Shown piece after piece: positions 24,852 through 36,462 of a DNA stretch of 64,000 nucleotides. The notes under the pieces were generated by a model, which was not told the origin of the DNA, did not search any database, and saw nothing but the letters and a program-made list of their open reading frames with translations. Position 1 is the stretch's first letter, and every line of letters begins with the position of its first letter. The translations under genes and the position numbers were made by a program. Origin of the DNA: Drosophila miranda (Eukaryota; Arthropoda; Insecta; Diptera; Drosophilidae); assembly GCF_003369915.1 (NCBI RefSeq), contig NW_022881603.1, positions 10,771,249 through 10,835,248 of the forward strand, given 5' to 3'.

Positions 24852-25880
24852 ACGGGGAACGTTGTGAGTTGCTGCGGACACCGCAACTCTACAGTTATAC
24901 CCGATACTACGTCAGTATGGCTCTCCTCCGGCAGACGCCGCTAATATTAAACGACACGACAAAGAGTGCGTGCGAGAGACAGAAAATCAGTCTGAGCGTG
25001 ACGTCGGGCGCTGCGTGGCCACTGCAAATTGATTTCTTGCTTTTGGCTACAAAAATGATCCGATCTGATCCAGATTCAGCAATCTGATAGATATGGTCAT
25101 TATCTATGATTCTGCGTTTTTAGTTTTCTCGAGTTTGCAATATTGTGGATGCAACAGATTTTCGTTCTTTGTGGGGGCGGAAGAGGGTGGGGCGAAATTC
25201 GGAGATATACGTTTTATAGTGAGATCTAACAGAAATGCGGATACCAAATTTGGTTACTCTAGCCTTAATAGTCTCTGAGATTTGTGGATGCCCCAGATTT
25301 TCGTCCATTGCGGAGGCGGAAGGGGGTGTGGCGAAATTTGGACACGAAACGGTCAAGGTCCGATATCACAGGAGTGTGGATACCAAATTTGGTTGCTCTG
25401 GCTCTTATAGGTTCTGAGATCCTTGAACTCATATTTTTCAATTGGCAAAACCGACCATGAAACCTGTGTGTTAGAGAGAGACAGAGCGAGAAAGAACATA
25501 TAGTCATCCTCTACGATCCTGAGTTTTTGGTTTTATCGTATCTTTAAAAATGTGGATGCCACAGATTTTCGCCCTTTGTGGGGGCGGAAGCGGGCGGGGC
25601 AAAGTTTTGAAAGTTTTCTAGTAGCAGTGACATATCACAGAAGTCTGGATCCAAAACATCGTTGCTCTAGCTCTTATAATCTTTGAGCACTAGGCGCTGA
25701 AGGGGACGGACAGACGGACGGACGGACAGACAGAGAGGGCTCAATCGACTCGGCTATTGATGATGATCAAGAATATATATACTTTATGGGGTCGGAAACG
25801 ATTCCTTCTGGACGTTACACACATCCACTTTTACCACAAATCTAATATACTCCAATACTCATTTTGAGTATCGGGTATAA
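24852..25880 (-). mobile_element. DINE-1-like Helitron B2 (amplicon subfamily)
   Basis: Reverse copy with both ends. It belongs to the subfamily with AAAACCGACCATGAAACC instead of the AAGCAAAGCCGCC block, and lacks about 60 bp after GCGAGAAAGAA. A GA-rich motif, TTAGAGAGAGACAGAGCGAG, is at 25471-25490. Confidence 0.92.
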
Positions 25881-25920
25881 TAATTTGTTACTTAATCGAG
25901 TACGATGCGATTTTTAAGAC

Positions 25921-27512
25921 CTATTGCTTCAGCAGCCTAAGGTCGTCTTGCAGAGCCTCCATTTCAGGCTTGACACCAATTTGAAGTTTAGGAAACTCCT
26001 TCTGTGGGCTTCCCATTTTTGTGGCCTTTTTCTGTGATTAAAAAGGGTTTACATTACGCCTGGAATGTATTTATCATCGGGCAAGCACTTACAACTTGGT
26101 CTTCCACTAGTGTGTTCTCAAAAGCATCGCTTTCTAGGGGCTCAGCCAACTGAAGGAGGCTGTCTAAATCCAACTTTGATGTTTTCAAATCACTCCTGAT
26201 ATACTCTATAACGCTCGCCGACAAACTGAAGTTCATGGAGCATCTATTGTGCTCTAATTTGGATCGTTTGGAGGAACTAGTTTCTTCAAAACTGTCTTTT
26301 GTACGTTTCTTGGCTTTTGCAGGACTTTCAACTGCTCCCGAACGAAGAATTCGTGAGCTTTCAGGAGATGTGTTTTCTCTTGTCATAGAAGACCTTGTCA
26401 TGGGTTTCTTAGCCTGAATTGGGCTACTGGAGATGACCGTTAGCGAAGATCTGCGCTCTGGACGCTTTGGGGGCTGATCCACTGTATTATTTGTGGCATT
26501 CAACTCTGATGGTTGTTGACTGGCAACACTTGAGGTAATTATATTTTCCCAAAAACGGTATATCCTTAGCTGACATTTTCATCTTCTGTTTTATATTGAT
26601 GGGTGGCAGAATATCAACCCGCTCTATATTCACGGTTGATCTTCTAGCTACAGGCTGATGGGAGATGTTTCTGTCTGTCTGAACAGCTGGCCTACTGTGG
26701 CATGGACGAATGGATGGTTTTATCGTCGTAGACACCACATAAGGCTGTTCCGAATCAAAATTGGGAGGGTTCGTAGATTCCAAGACAGCTGGAAGTTCAT
26801 TTACTGAACTGTTTTTCAATAGAGAAGGCATTTTTGATTGTTTTGGTGGACCAGAAATGTTAGAGCAAAGAGAGTTATTGAATTTCGATCGCAGTTTGTT
26901 GAGCCTGGGACTTATCATGTCTTTGCCTCGTTTTTAGCCAATGGCTCACGCAGATAGAAGTGCTATTTGTAGTACTATTTCGATTTGTCAAAGCGGACAG
27001 GACCGATTTCTCCTTAACTACAGATTTGGTTGTAGACGAGGTTAACGCTGGCCTAATCAAACTAACATTAGCTAAAGTTTTTGTCCTGCTCAAATGGTTG
27101 ATAAATGCTGGCTTCATTTCACTAGACTGGATCGCTTGAGTTAACATAACGCGGTTTTCTTTAGACTCAAATTTGTCACGTGGCAATTTTGTAGCTACAG
27201 CAGTGACTTGATATGTCAATTCCTGCCTAATGCTGGTGCCTTTTAAAGGCAGACGCCTGTCATTTAGATTCATAGCGACTGGCTTTGACACATAATTTTC
27301 AAGGGAGCGCATGATACGCTTTTTTACGCTGCTTAGGCGCTGTTTGATCGCCTCCCTTTTGCGGGAGTGTCTGGTAATGTTGTAGCTCTTAAGGTCGCAG
27401 ATTCTCGGTGGTTTTTCCACTCTCCCCTGCTTGCGGGCACGACGGAAACCTTTCGAGCTGTGGGCCTCTATCTCCTTCTCGGTGTAGTTTACTTTGCAGT
27501 ACGTTTTCTTCT
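25921..27512 (-). pseudogene. Gene X copy C1/D1 (3' and middle exons)
   Basis: Same gene as 34313-36197 (described there). Last exon 26031-25921 ends ...DDLRLLKQ, stop TAG; intron 26032-26092; the preceding coding block runs from 26093 up to 27512. Against the reference copy it lacks 18 bp near 26268, 4 bp near 26919 and 19 bp near 26953; the last two shift the frame. It also has the A5 homopolymer frameshift at 26551-26555. It ends exactly where exon 3 begins (TTCTTCTG), so it has no 5' exons and cannot make the full product. Confidence 0.85.
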
Positions 27513-27725
27513 GGTATAATTCATGATAAAAAGAAGATAACTTGATAAGAACTCGTCCAATTAAGAGTGGAAGCAGTCTCATAAAAGCCTTTGTACAGAA
27601 TGATAAACAAATCGCCTATGTATCGGTGCACTCGCTATACAATTTCACTAAATGGCATTGAGTGCTCTACAAAATGGCTCACAAATTTAAAAAAAACTAA
27701 AACTAAGTAATTATGTTTTGGCACG

Positions 27726-28271
27726 TTATGGCTTAAGATGTACTGTTTTGAGGTGTTTCTCGAAGAAATAGAGGCGCTTGAAGGGTTTACCACACTCGGA
27801 GCATGTAAACGCGTATACAGCATGTACACTCTGGGCACGTTTCTTGTAGCGCGCTTCGTTGGGGAAAATCTCCTCAAAGCACTCGCAAAAGTACACAGTT
27901 GGATTAATCTTTGGCAGAAAGTGAAACAGGAACATGTAGTGTTCAACGCTGTACGAAATGGTCGCCTTCCTAAAGAACCTCTGATCGATCTGATACGCAT
28001 ACCACGAGTTAATTAAGTTGAGAATGAGTTTTATCTCGTTCGTGGTCAAGTGGCAGTCAATCTCCCTGCTTACCTCTTCGGTGAATGAGTTCAACTGCTC
28101 GGTTAGGCGTTGGTGTACTCCAATGGTCTTTGTTTTCCTGTAACTCCAGATTTTATCGTGCGTATGATAGATTATGCTAAACTTGGCCGCTGTTTTACGA
28201 AAGTTTTCCGACTGCTCAAAGGGCAGTTTATCCTCAAAGCAGGAATCTTTTAATACAAGCAACTGAAAACG
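27726..28271 (-). pseudogene. C2H2 zinc-finger gene terminal exon, copy A3
   Basis: Nearly identical to A2, with a few substitutions (for example Pro for Ser in the last finger, CSECGKPFKR). The left edge joins gene X through the short sequence GTATAATT, which matches a Helitron 5' end. Confidence 0.8.
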
Positions 28272-29300
28272 ACGGGGAACGTTGTGAGTTGCTGCGGACA
28301 CCGCAACTCTACAGTTATACCCGATACTACGTCAGTATGGCTCTCCTCCGGCAGACGCCGCTAATATTAAACGACACGACAAAGAGTGAGTGCGAGAGAC
28401 AGAAAATCAGTCTGAGCGTGACGTCGGGCGCTGCGTGGCCACTGCAAATTGATTTCTTGCTTTTGGCTATAAAAATTATCCGATCTGATCCAGATTCAGC
28501 AATCTGATAGATATGGTCATTATCTATGATTCTGCGTTTTTAGTTTTCTCGAGTTTGCAATATTGTGGATGCAACAGATTTTCGTTCTTTGTGGGGGCGG
28601 AAGAGGGTGGGGCGAAATTCGGAGATATACGTTTTATAGTGAGATCTAACAGAAATGCGGATACCAAATTTGGTTACTCTAGCCTTAATAGTCTCTGAGA
28701 TTTGTGGATGCCCCAGATTTTCGTCCTTTGCGGAGGCGGAAGGGGGTGTGGCGAAATTTGGACACGAAACGGTCAAGGTCCGATATCACAGGAGTGTGGA
28801 TACCAAATTTGGTTGCTCTGGCTCTTATAGGTTCTGAGATCCTTGAACTCATATTTTTCAATTGGCAAAACCGACCATGAAACCTGTGTGTTAGAGAGAG
28901 ACAGAGCGAGAAAGAACATATAGTCATCCTATACGATTTTGCGTTTTTGGTTTTATCGTATCTTTAAAAATGTGGATGCCACAGATTTTCGCCCTTTGTG
29001 GGGGCGGAAGTGGGCGGGGCAAAGTTTTGAAAGTTTTCTAGTAGCAGTGACATATCACAGAAGTCTGGATCCAAAACATCGTTGCTCTAGCTCTTATAGT
29101 CTTTGAGCACTAGGCGCTGAAGGGGACGGACAGACGGACGGACGGACAGACAGACAGGGCTCAATCGACTCGGCTATTGATGCTGATCAAGAATATATAT
29201 ACTTTATGGGGTCGGAAACGATTCCTTCTGGACGTTACACACATCCACTTTTACCACAAATCTAATATACCCCAATACTCATTTTGAGTATCGGGTATAA
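28272..29300 (-). mobile_element. DINE-1-like Helitron B3 (amplicon subfamily)
   Basis: Orthologous position to B2, with the same junction to the zinc-finger fragment (GAAAACGACGGGGAACG). Confidence 0.92.
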
Positions 29301-29340
29301 TAATTTGTTACTTAATCGAGTACGATGCGATTTTTAAGAC

Positions 29341-29848
29341 CTATTGCTTCAGCAGCCTAAGGTCGTCTTGCAGAGCCTCCATTTCAGGCTTGACACCAAT
29401 TTGAAGTTTAGGAAACTCCTTCTGTGGGCTTCCCATTTTTGTGGCCTTTTTCTGTGATTAAAAAGGGTTTACATTACGCCTGGAATGTATTTATCATCGG
29501 GCAAGCACTTACAACTTGGTCTTCCACTAGTGTGTTCTCAAAAGCATCGCTTTCTAGGGGCTCAGCCAACTGAAGGAGGCTGTCTAAATCCAACTTTGAT
29601 GTTTTCAAATCACTCCTGATATACTCTATAACGCTCGCCGACAAACTGAAGTTCATGGAGCATCTATTGTGCTCTAATTTGGATCGTTTGGAGGAACTAG
29701 TTTCTTCAAAACTGTCTTTTGTACGTTTCTTGGCTTTTGCAGGACTTTCAACTGCTCCCGAACGAAGAATTCGTGAGCTTTCAGGAGATGTGTTTTCTCT
29801 TGTCATAGAAGACCTTGTCATGGGTTTCTTAGCCTGAATTGGGCTACT
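29341..29848 (-). pseudogene. Gene X copy C2 (3' exons only)
   Basis: Terminal exon and part of the penultimate coding block of gene X, truncated at GGGCTACT|ACGAGG by Helitron B'. It carries the 18-bp deletion of the other short copies. Confidence 0.85.
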
Positions 29849-30882
29849 ACGAGGGGGAACGTTGTGAGTTGCTGCGGACACCGCAACTCTACAGTTATAC
29901 CCGATACTATGTCAGTATGACTCCCCTCCGGCAGACGCCGCTAATATTAAACGACACGACAAAGAGTGCGTGCGAGAGAGACAGAAAATCAGTCTGATCG
30001 TGACGTCGGGCGCTGCGCGGCCACTGCAAATTGATTTCTTGCTTTTGGCTACAAAAATGATCCGATCTGATCCAGATTCAGCAATCTGATAGATATGGTC
30101 ATTATCTATGATTCTGCGTTTTTAGTTTTCTCGAATGTGCAATATTGTGAATGCAACAGATTTTCGTTTTTTGTGGGGGCGGAAGGGGGTGGGGCGAAAT
30201 TTTGAGATATACATTTTATAGTGAGATCTAACAGAAATGCGGATACCAAATTTGGTTACTCTAGCCTTAATAGTCTCTGAGATTTGTGGATGCCCCAGAT
30301 TTTCGTCCTTTGCGGAGGCGGAAGGGGGTGCGGCGAAATTTGGACACGAAACGGTCAAGTTCCGATATCACAGGAGTGTGGATACCAAATTTGGTTGCTC
30401 TGGCTCTTATAGGTTCTGAGATCCTTGAACTCATATTTTTCAATTGGCAAAACCGACCATGAAACCTGTGTGTTAGAGAGAGACAGAGCGAGAAAGAACA
30501 TATAGTCATCCTCTACGATTCTGCGTTTTTGGTTTTATCGTATCTTTAAAAATGTGGATGCCACAGATTTTCGCCCTTTGTGGGGGCGGAAGTGGGCGGG
30601 GCAAAGTTTTGAAAGTTTTCTAGTAGCAGTGACATATCACAGAAGTCTGGATCCAAAACATCGTTGCTCTAGCTCTTATAATCTTTGAGCACTAGGCGCT
30701 GAAGGGGACGGACAGACGGACGGACGGACAGACAGACAGGGCTCAATCGACTCGGCTATTGATGCTGATCAAGAATATATATACTTTATGGGGTCGGAAA
30801 CGATTCCTTCTGGACGTTACACACATCCACTTTTACCACAAATCTAATATACTCCAATACTCATTTTGAGTATCGGGTATAA
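29849..30882 (-). mobile_element. DINE-1-like Helitron B' (amplicon subfamily)
   Basis: Full-length reverse copy with an intact ACGAGGGGGAACG end. Its body is close to B2/B3/B4, but its 3' segment carries variants (CTATGTCAG, ATTGTGAATGC) that they lack. Confidence 0.92.
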
Positions 30883-30892
30883 TAATTTGTTA

Positions 30893-32482
30893 CTTGCTTC
30901 AGCAGCCTAAGGTCGTCTTGCAGAGCCTCCATTTCAGGCTTGACACCAATTTGAAGTTTAGGAAACTCCTTCTGTGGGCTTCCCATTTTTGTGGCCTTTT
31001 TCTGTGATTAAAAAGGGTTTACATTACGCCTGGCATGTATTTATCATCGGGCAAGCACTTACAACTTGGTCTTCCACTAGTGTGTTCTCAAAAGCATCGC
31101 TTTCTAGGGGCTCAGCCAACTGAAGGAGGCTGTCTAAATCCAACTTTGATGTTTTCAAATCACTCCTGATATACTCTATAACGCTCGCCGACAAACTGAA
31201 GTTCATGGAGCATCTATTGTGCTCTAATTTGGATCGTTTGGAGGAACTAGTTTCTTCAAAACTGTCTTTTGTACGTTTCTTGGCTTTTGCAGGACTTTCA
31301 ACTGCTCCCGAACGAAGAATTCGTGAGCTTTCAGGAGATGTGTTTTCTCTTGTCATAGAAGACCTTGTCATGGGTTTCTTAGCCTGAATTGGGCTACTGG
31401 AGATGACCGTTAGCGAAGATCTGCGCTCTGGACGCTTTGGGGGCTGATCCACTGTATTATTTGTGGCATTCAACTCTGATGGTTGTTGACTGGCAACACT
31501 TGAGCTAATTATATTTTCCCAAAAACGGTATATCCTTAGCTGACATTTTTATCTTCTGTTTTATATTGATGGGTGGCAGAATATCAACCCGCTCTATATT
31601 CACGGTTGATCTTCTAGCTACAGGCTGATGGGAGATGTTTCTGTCTGTCTGAACAGCTGGCCTACTGTGGCATGGACGAATGGATGGTTTTATCGTCGTA
31701 GACACCACATAAGGCTGTTCCGAATCAAAATTGGGAGGGTTCGTAGATTCCAAGACAGCTGGAAGTTCATTTACTGAACTGTTTTTCAATAGAGAAGGCA
31801 TTTTTGATTGTTTTGGTGGACCAGAAATGTTAGAGCAAAGAGAGTTATTGAATTTCGATCGCAGTTTGTTGAGCCTGGGACTTATCATGTCTTTGCCTCG
31901 TTTTTAGCCAATGGCTCACGCAGATAGAAGTGCTATTTGTAGTACTATTTCGATTTGTCAAAGCGGACAGGACCGATTTCTCCTTAACTACAGATTTGGT
32001 TGTAGACGAGGTTAACGCTGGCCTAATCAAACTAACATTAGCTAAAGTTTTTGTCCTGCTCAAATGGTTGATAAATGCTGGCTTCATTTCACTAGACTGG
32101 ATCGCTTGAGTTAACATAACGCGGTTTTCTTTAGACTCAAATTTGTCAAGTGGCAATTTTGTAGCTACAGCAGTGACTTGATATGTCAATTCCTGCCTAA
32201 TGCTGGTGCCTTTTAAAGGCAGACGCCTGTCATTTAGATTCATAGCGACTGGCTTTGACACATAATTTTCAAGGGAGCGCATGATACGCTTTTTTACGCT
32301 GCTTAGGCGCTGTTTGATCGCCTCCCTTTTGCGGGAGTGTCTGGTAATGTTGTAGCTCTTAAGGTCGCAGATTCTCGGTGGTTTTTCCACTCTCCCCTGC
32401 TTGCGGGCACGACGGAAACCTTTCGAGCTGTGGGCCTCTATCTCCTTCTCGGTGTAGTTTACTTTGCAGTACGTTTTCTTCT
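30893..32482 (-). pseudogene. Gene X copy C3/D3
   Basis: Same content and the same 4-, 18- and 19-bp deletions as C1/D1. In addition a deletion at the 3' end (around 30893) removes the TAG stop, so the last exon would read into Helitron sequence. It ends at the exon 3 start like D1. Confidence 0.85.
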
Positions 32483-32695
32483 GGTATAATTCATGATAAA
32501 AAGAAGATAACTTGATAAGAACTCGTCCAATTAAGAGTGGAAGCAGTCTCATAAAAGCCTTTGTACAGAATGATAAACAAATCGCCTATGTATCGGTGCA
32601 CTCGCTATACAATTTCACTAAATGGCATTGAGTGCTCTACAAAATGGTTCACAAATTTAAAAAAAACTAAAACTAAGTAATTATGTTTTGGCACG

Positions 32696-33241
32696 TTATG
32701 GCTTAAGATGTACTGTTTTGAGGTGTTTCTCGAAGAAATAGAGGCGCTTGAAGGATTTACCACACTCGGAGCATGTAAACGCGTATACAGCATGTACACT
32801 CTGGGCATGTTTCTTGTAGCGCGCTTCGTTGGGGAAAATCTCCTCAAAGCACTCGCAAAAGTACACAGTTGGATTAATCTTTGGCAGAAAGTGAAACAGG
32901 AACATGTAGTGTTCAACGCTGTACGAAATGGTCGCCTTCCTAAAGAACCTCTGATCGATCTGATACGCATACCACGAGTTAATTAAGTTGAGAATGAGTT
33001 TTATCTCGTTCGTGGTCAAGTGGCAGCCAATCTCCCTGTTTACCTCTTCGGTGAATGAGTTCAACTGCTCGGTTAGGCGTTGGTGTACTCCAATGGTCTT
33101 TGTTTTCCTGTAACTCCAGATTTTATCGTGCGTATGATAGATTATGCTAAACTTGGCCGCTGTTTTACGAAAGTTTTCCGACTGCTCAAAGGGCAGTTTA
33201 TCCTCAAAGCAGGAATCTTTTAATACAAGCAACTGAAAACG
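32696..33241 (-). pseudogene. C2H2 zinc-finger gene terminal exon, copy A4
   Basis: Same exon as A2, open to the TAA at 32696; Gly replaces Asp in the stretch REIGCHLTTN. The 5' side is replaced by Helitron B4. Confidence 0.8.
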
Positions 33242-34272
33242 ACGGGGAACGTTGTGAGTTGCTGCGGACACCGCAACTCTACAGTTATACCCGATACTAC
33301 GTCAGTATGGCTCTCCTCCGGAAGACGCCGCTAATATTAAACGACACGACAAAGAGTGCGTGCGAGAGAGACAGAAAATCAGTCTGAGCGTGACGTCGGG
33401 CGCTGCGTGGCCACTGCAAATTGATTTCTTGCTTTTGGCTATAAAAATTATCCGATCTGATCCAGATTCAGCAATCTGATAGATATGGTCATTATCTATG
33501 ATTCTGCGTTTTTAGTTTTTTCGAGTTTGCAATATTGTGGATGCAACAGATTTTCGTTCTTTGTGGGGGCGGAAGAGGGTGGGGCGAAATTCGGAGATAT
33601 ACGTTTTATAGTGAGATCTAACAGAAATGCGGATACCAAATTTGGTTACTCTAGCCTTAATAGTCTCTGAGATTTGTGGATGCCCCAGATTTTCGTCCTT
33701 TGCGGAAGCGGAAGGGGGTGTGGCGAAATTTGGACACGAAACGGTCAAGGTCCGATATCACAGGAGTGTGGATACCAAATTTGGTTGCTCTGGCTCTTAT
33801 AGGTTCTGAGATCCTTGAACTCATATTTTTCAATTGGCAAAACCGACCATGAAACCTGTGTGTTAGAGAGAGACAGAGCGAGAAAGAACATATAGTCATC
33901 CTCTACGATTCTGCGTTTTTGGTTTTATCGTATCTTTAAAAATGTGGATGCCACAGATTTTCGCCCTTTGTGGGGGCGGAAGTGGGCGGGGCAAAGTTTT
34001 GAAAGTTTTCTAGTAGCAGTGACATATCACAGAAGTCTGGATCCAAAACATCGTTGCTCTAGCTCTTATAGTCTTTGAGCACTAGGCGCTGAAGGGGACG
34101 GACAGACGGACGGACGGACAGACAGACAGGGCTCAATCGACTCGGCTATTGATGCTGATCAAGAATATATATACTTTATGGGGTCGGAAACGATTCCTTC
34201 TGGACGTTACACACATCCACTTTTACCACAAATCTAATACACCCCAATACTCATTTTGAGTATCGGGTATAA
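33242..34272 (-). mobile_element. DINE-1-like Helitron B4 (amplicon subfamily)
   Basis: Reverse copy, both ends present, same junction to the zinc-finger fragment as B2 and B3. Confidence 0.92.
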
Positions 34273-34312
34273 TAATGTGTTACTTAATCGAGTACGATGC
34301 GATTTTTAAGAC

Positions 34313-36197
34313 CTATTGCTTCAGCAGCCTAAGGTCGTCTTGCAGAGCCTCCATTTCAGGCTTGACACCAATTTGAAGTTTAGGAAACTCCTTCTGTGGG
34401 CTTCCCATTTTTGTGGCCTTTTTCTGTGATTAAAAAGGGTTTACATTACGCCTGGAATGTATTTATCATCGGGCAAGCACTTACAACTTGGTCTTCCACT
34501 AGTGTGTTCTCAAAAGCATCGCTTTCTAGGGGCTCAGCCAACTGAAGGAGGCTGTCTAAATCCAACTTTGATGTTTTCAAATCACTCCTGATATACTCTA
34601 TAACGCTCGCCGACAAACTGAAGTTCATGGAGCATCTATTGTGCTCTAATTTGGATCGTTTTGCATCGCCTTTCTCATTGGAGGAACTAGTTTCTTCAAA
34701 ACTGTCTTTTGTACGTTTCTTGGCTTTTGCAGGACTTTCAACTGCTCCCGAACGAAGAATTCGTGAGCTTTCAGGAGATGTGTTTTCTCTTGTCATAGAA
34801 GACCTTGTCATGGGTTTCTTAGCCTGAATTGGGCTACTGGAGATGACCGTTAGCGAAGATCTGCGCTCTGGACGCTTTGGGGGCTGATCCACTGTATTAT
34901 TTGTGGCATTCAACTCTGATGGTTGTTGACTGGCAACACTTGAGCTAATTATATTTTCCCAAAAACGGTATATCCTTAGCTGACATTTTTATCTTCTGTT
35001 TTATATTGATGGGTGGCAGAATATCAACCCGCTCTATATTCACGGTTGATCTTCTAGCTACAGGCTGATGGGAGATGTTTCTGTCTGTCTGAACAGCTGG
35101 CCTACTGTGGCATGGACGAATGGATGGTTTTATCGTCGTAGACACCACATAAGGCTGTTCCGAATCAAAATTGGGAGGGTTCGTAGATTCCAAGACAGCT
35201 GGAAGTTCATTTACTGAACTGTTTTTCAATAGAGAAGGCATTTTTGATTGTTTTGGTGGACCAGAAATGTTAGAGCAAAGAGAGTTATTGAATTTCGATC
35301 GCAGTTTGTTGAGCCTGGGACTTATCATGTAAGTCTTTGCCTCGTTTTTAGCCAATGGCTCACGCAGACTAGCAGGAACCGAGGTGATAGAAGTGCTATT
35401 TGTAGTACTATTTCGATTTGTCAAAGCGGACAGGACCGATTTCTCCTTAACTACAGATTTGGTTGTAGACGAGGTTAACGCTGGCCTAATCAAACTAACA
35501 TTAGCTAAAGTTTTTGTCCTGCTCAAATGGTTGATAAATGCTGGCTTCATTTCACTAGACTGGATCGCTTGAGTTAACATAACGCGGTTTTCTTTAGACT
35601 CAAATTTGTCACGTGGCAATTTTGTAGCTACAGCAGTGACTTGATATGTCAATTCCTGCCTAATGCTGGTGCCTTTTAAAGGCAGACGCCTGTCATTTAG
35701 ATTCATAGCGACTGGCTTTGACACATAATTTTCAAGGGAGCGCATGATACGCTTTTTTACGCTGCTTAGGCGCTGTTTGATCGCCTCCCTTTTGCGGGAG
35801 TGTCTGGTAATGTTGTAGCTCTTAAGGTCGCAGATTCTCGGTGGTTTTTCCACTCTCCCCTGCTTGCGGGCACGACGGAAACCTTTCGAGCTGTGGGCCT
35901 CTATCTCCTTCTCGGTGTAGTTTACTTTGCAGTACGTTTTCTTCTGCCTGGATTTTGCTCTCCGCACGGCAATGTACTTACTGGACAGTTTGGGAGCTGG
36001 GAGAAATGTCGCCCTCATCTTCAAGCAACATGGCTTCCACTTCTGCTAGAATATTTCTTGAGGCACATTTTTCCCCAATATCTACCGGTACAAAAGTATT
36101 TACCATTTAAAGTAAATTAATGAACCTGTCGCACTGGACTTACCTTCTGTCCGAGAATCCGGAGGAGTTTTTGAATACGACTGTTCGTGGCTGACAT
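34313..36197 (-). pseudogene. Gene X, reference copy with 5' exons (unknown basic Ser-rich protein)
   Basis: Minus strand. Exon 1 36197-36144 (MSATNSRIQK..., donor AAG|GTAAGT). A coding stretch follows at about 36103-35980 (PVDIGEKCASRNILAEVEAM). The main block runs from 35945 down to about 34493, and the last exon 34423-34313 ends ...LRLLKQ. It is Lys/Arg/Ser-rich with SP/TP sites and no domain I recognise; a nuclear or spindle role would be a guess. Oddities: the intron before exon 3 is only 34 bp (GTAAGT...CCAG), and the acceptor before exon 2 seems lost (AATG where AG is expected). An A5 run at 34961-34965 breaks the frame, giving ...FLGKYN and a stop. Four As would continue the frame into the next open stretch. 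This copy alone retains the 18 bp (34661-34678), 4 bp (35331-35334) and 19 bp (35369-35387) missing from the others. Confidence 0.7.
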
Positions 36198-36462
36198 TAT
36201 TTAGCTGCTAATTCTCGTATCCAGTGTGACCGACCCTCAGAAATACACCAAAATATATCGTCTCATATATATTCCTCCCCTAGCTGCAGATGACACTATC
36301 GAGTGAAGTAGAGTAATATTTTAAACCGCGAATTTTAAATTTTTTTCACTACTCCTGCTCGGTTCCCGCACGCACTCAAAGGTGCAACATTTCACCCACT
36401 TCACCATTACTTCACCAACTGGTGAAGACGCCCCCAAGTGGCCCACAAGTCCTCGACGCGTA
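36198..36462. other. Intergenic region between divergent genes
   Basis: About 265 bp between the gene X start (minus) and the first recognisable spondin exon (plus). Probably a former shared promoter region; no motif is clear enough to call. Confidence 0.4.

Larger units (their letters stand above)
24040..27512. repeat. Amplicon unit U1 (A2-B2-C1-D1)
   Basis: Zinc-finger fragment A2, Helitron B2, and gene X 3' (C1) and middle (D1) exons. The spacing between equivalent points in U1 and U2 (24306 to 27726) is 3420 bp. Confidence 0.9.
27513..32482. repeat. Amplicon unit U2 with internal duplication (A3-B3-C2-B'-C3-D3)
   Basis: Same order as U1, but the C block appears twice, separated by an extra Helitron (B'). 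This makes the unit about 1.55 kb longer (A3 to A4 distance 4970 bp). Confidence 0.9.
32483..36197. repeat. Amplicon unit U3 (A4-B4-C4-D4, with native 5' flank)
   Basis: Rightmost unit. Only here does gene X continue past the exon 3 boundary into 5' exons, so this end is the ancestral junction with single-copy sequence. Confidence 0.88.

Noticed and set aside
24852-24881. MSAATHNVP as the start of the zinc-finger protein
   Set aside because: These codons are the Helitron 3' end read in reverse; a TTTTCAG acceptor marks the true exon edge.
36382-36462. Plus-strand ORF start MQHFTHFTITS as the N-terminus of the spondin protein
   Set aside because: No signal peptide, and Reeler-domain similarity begins only around 36463; the upstream part looks like intron or flank.
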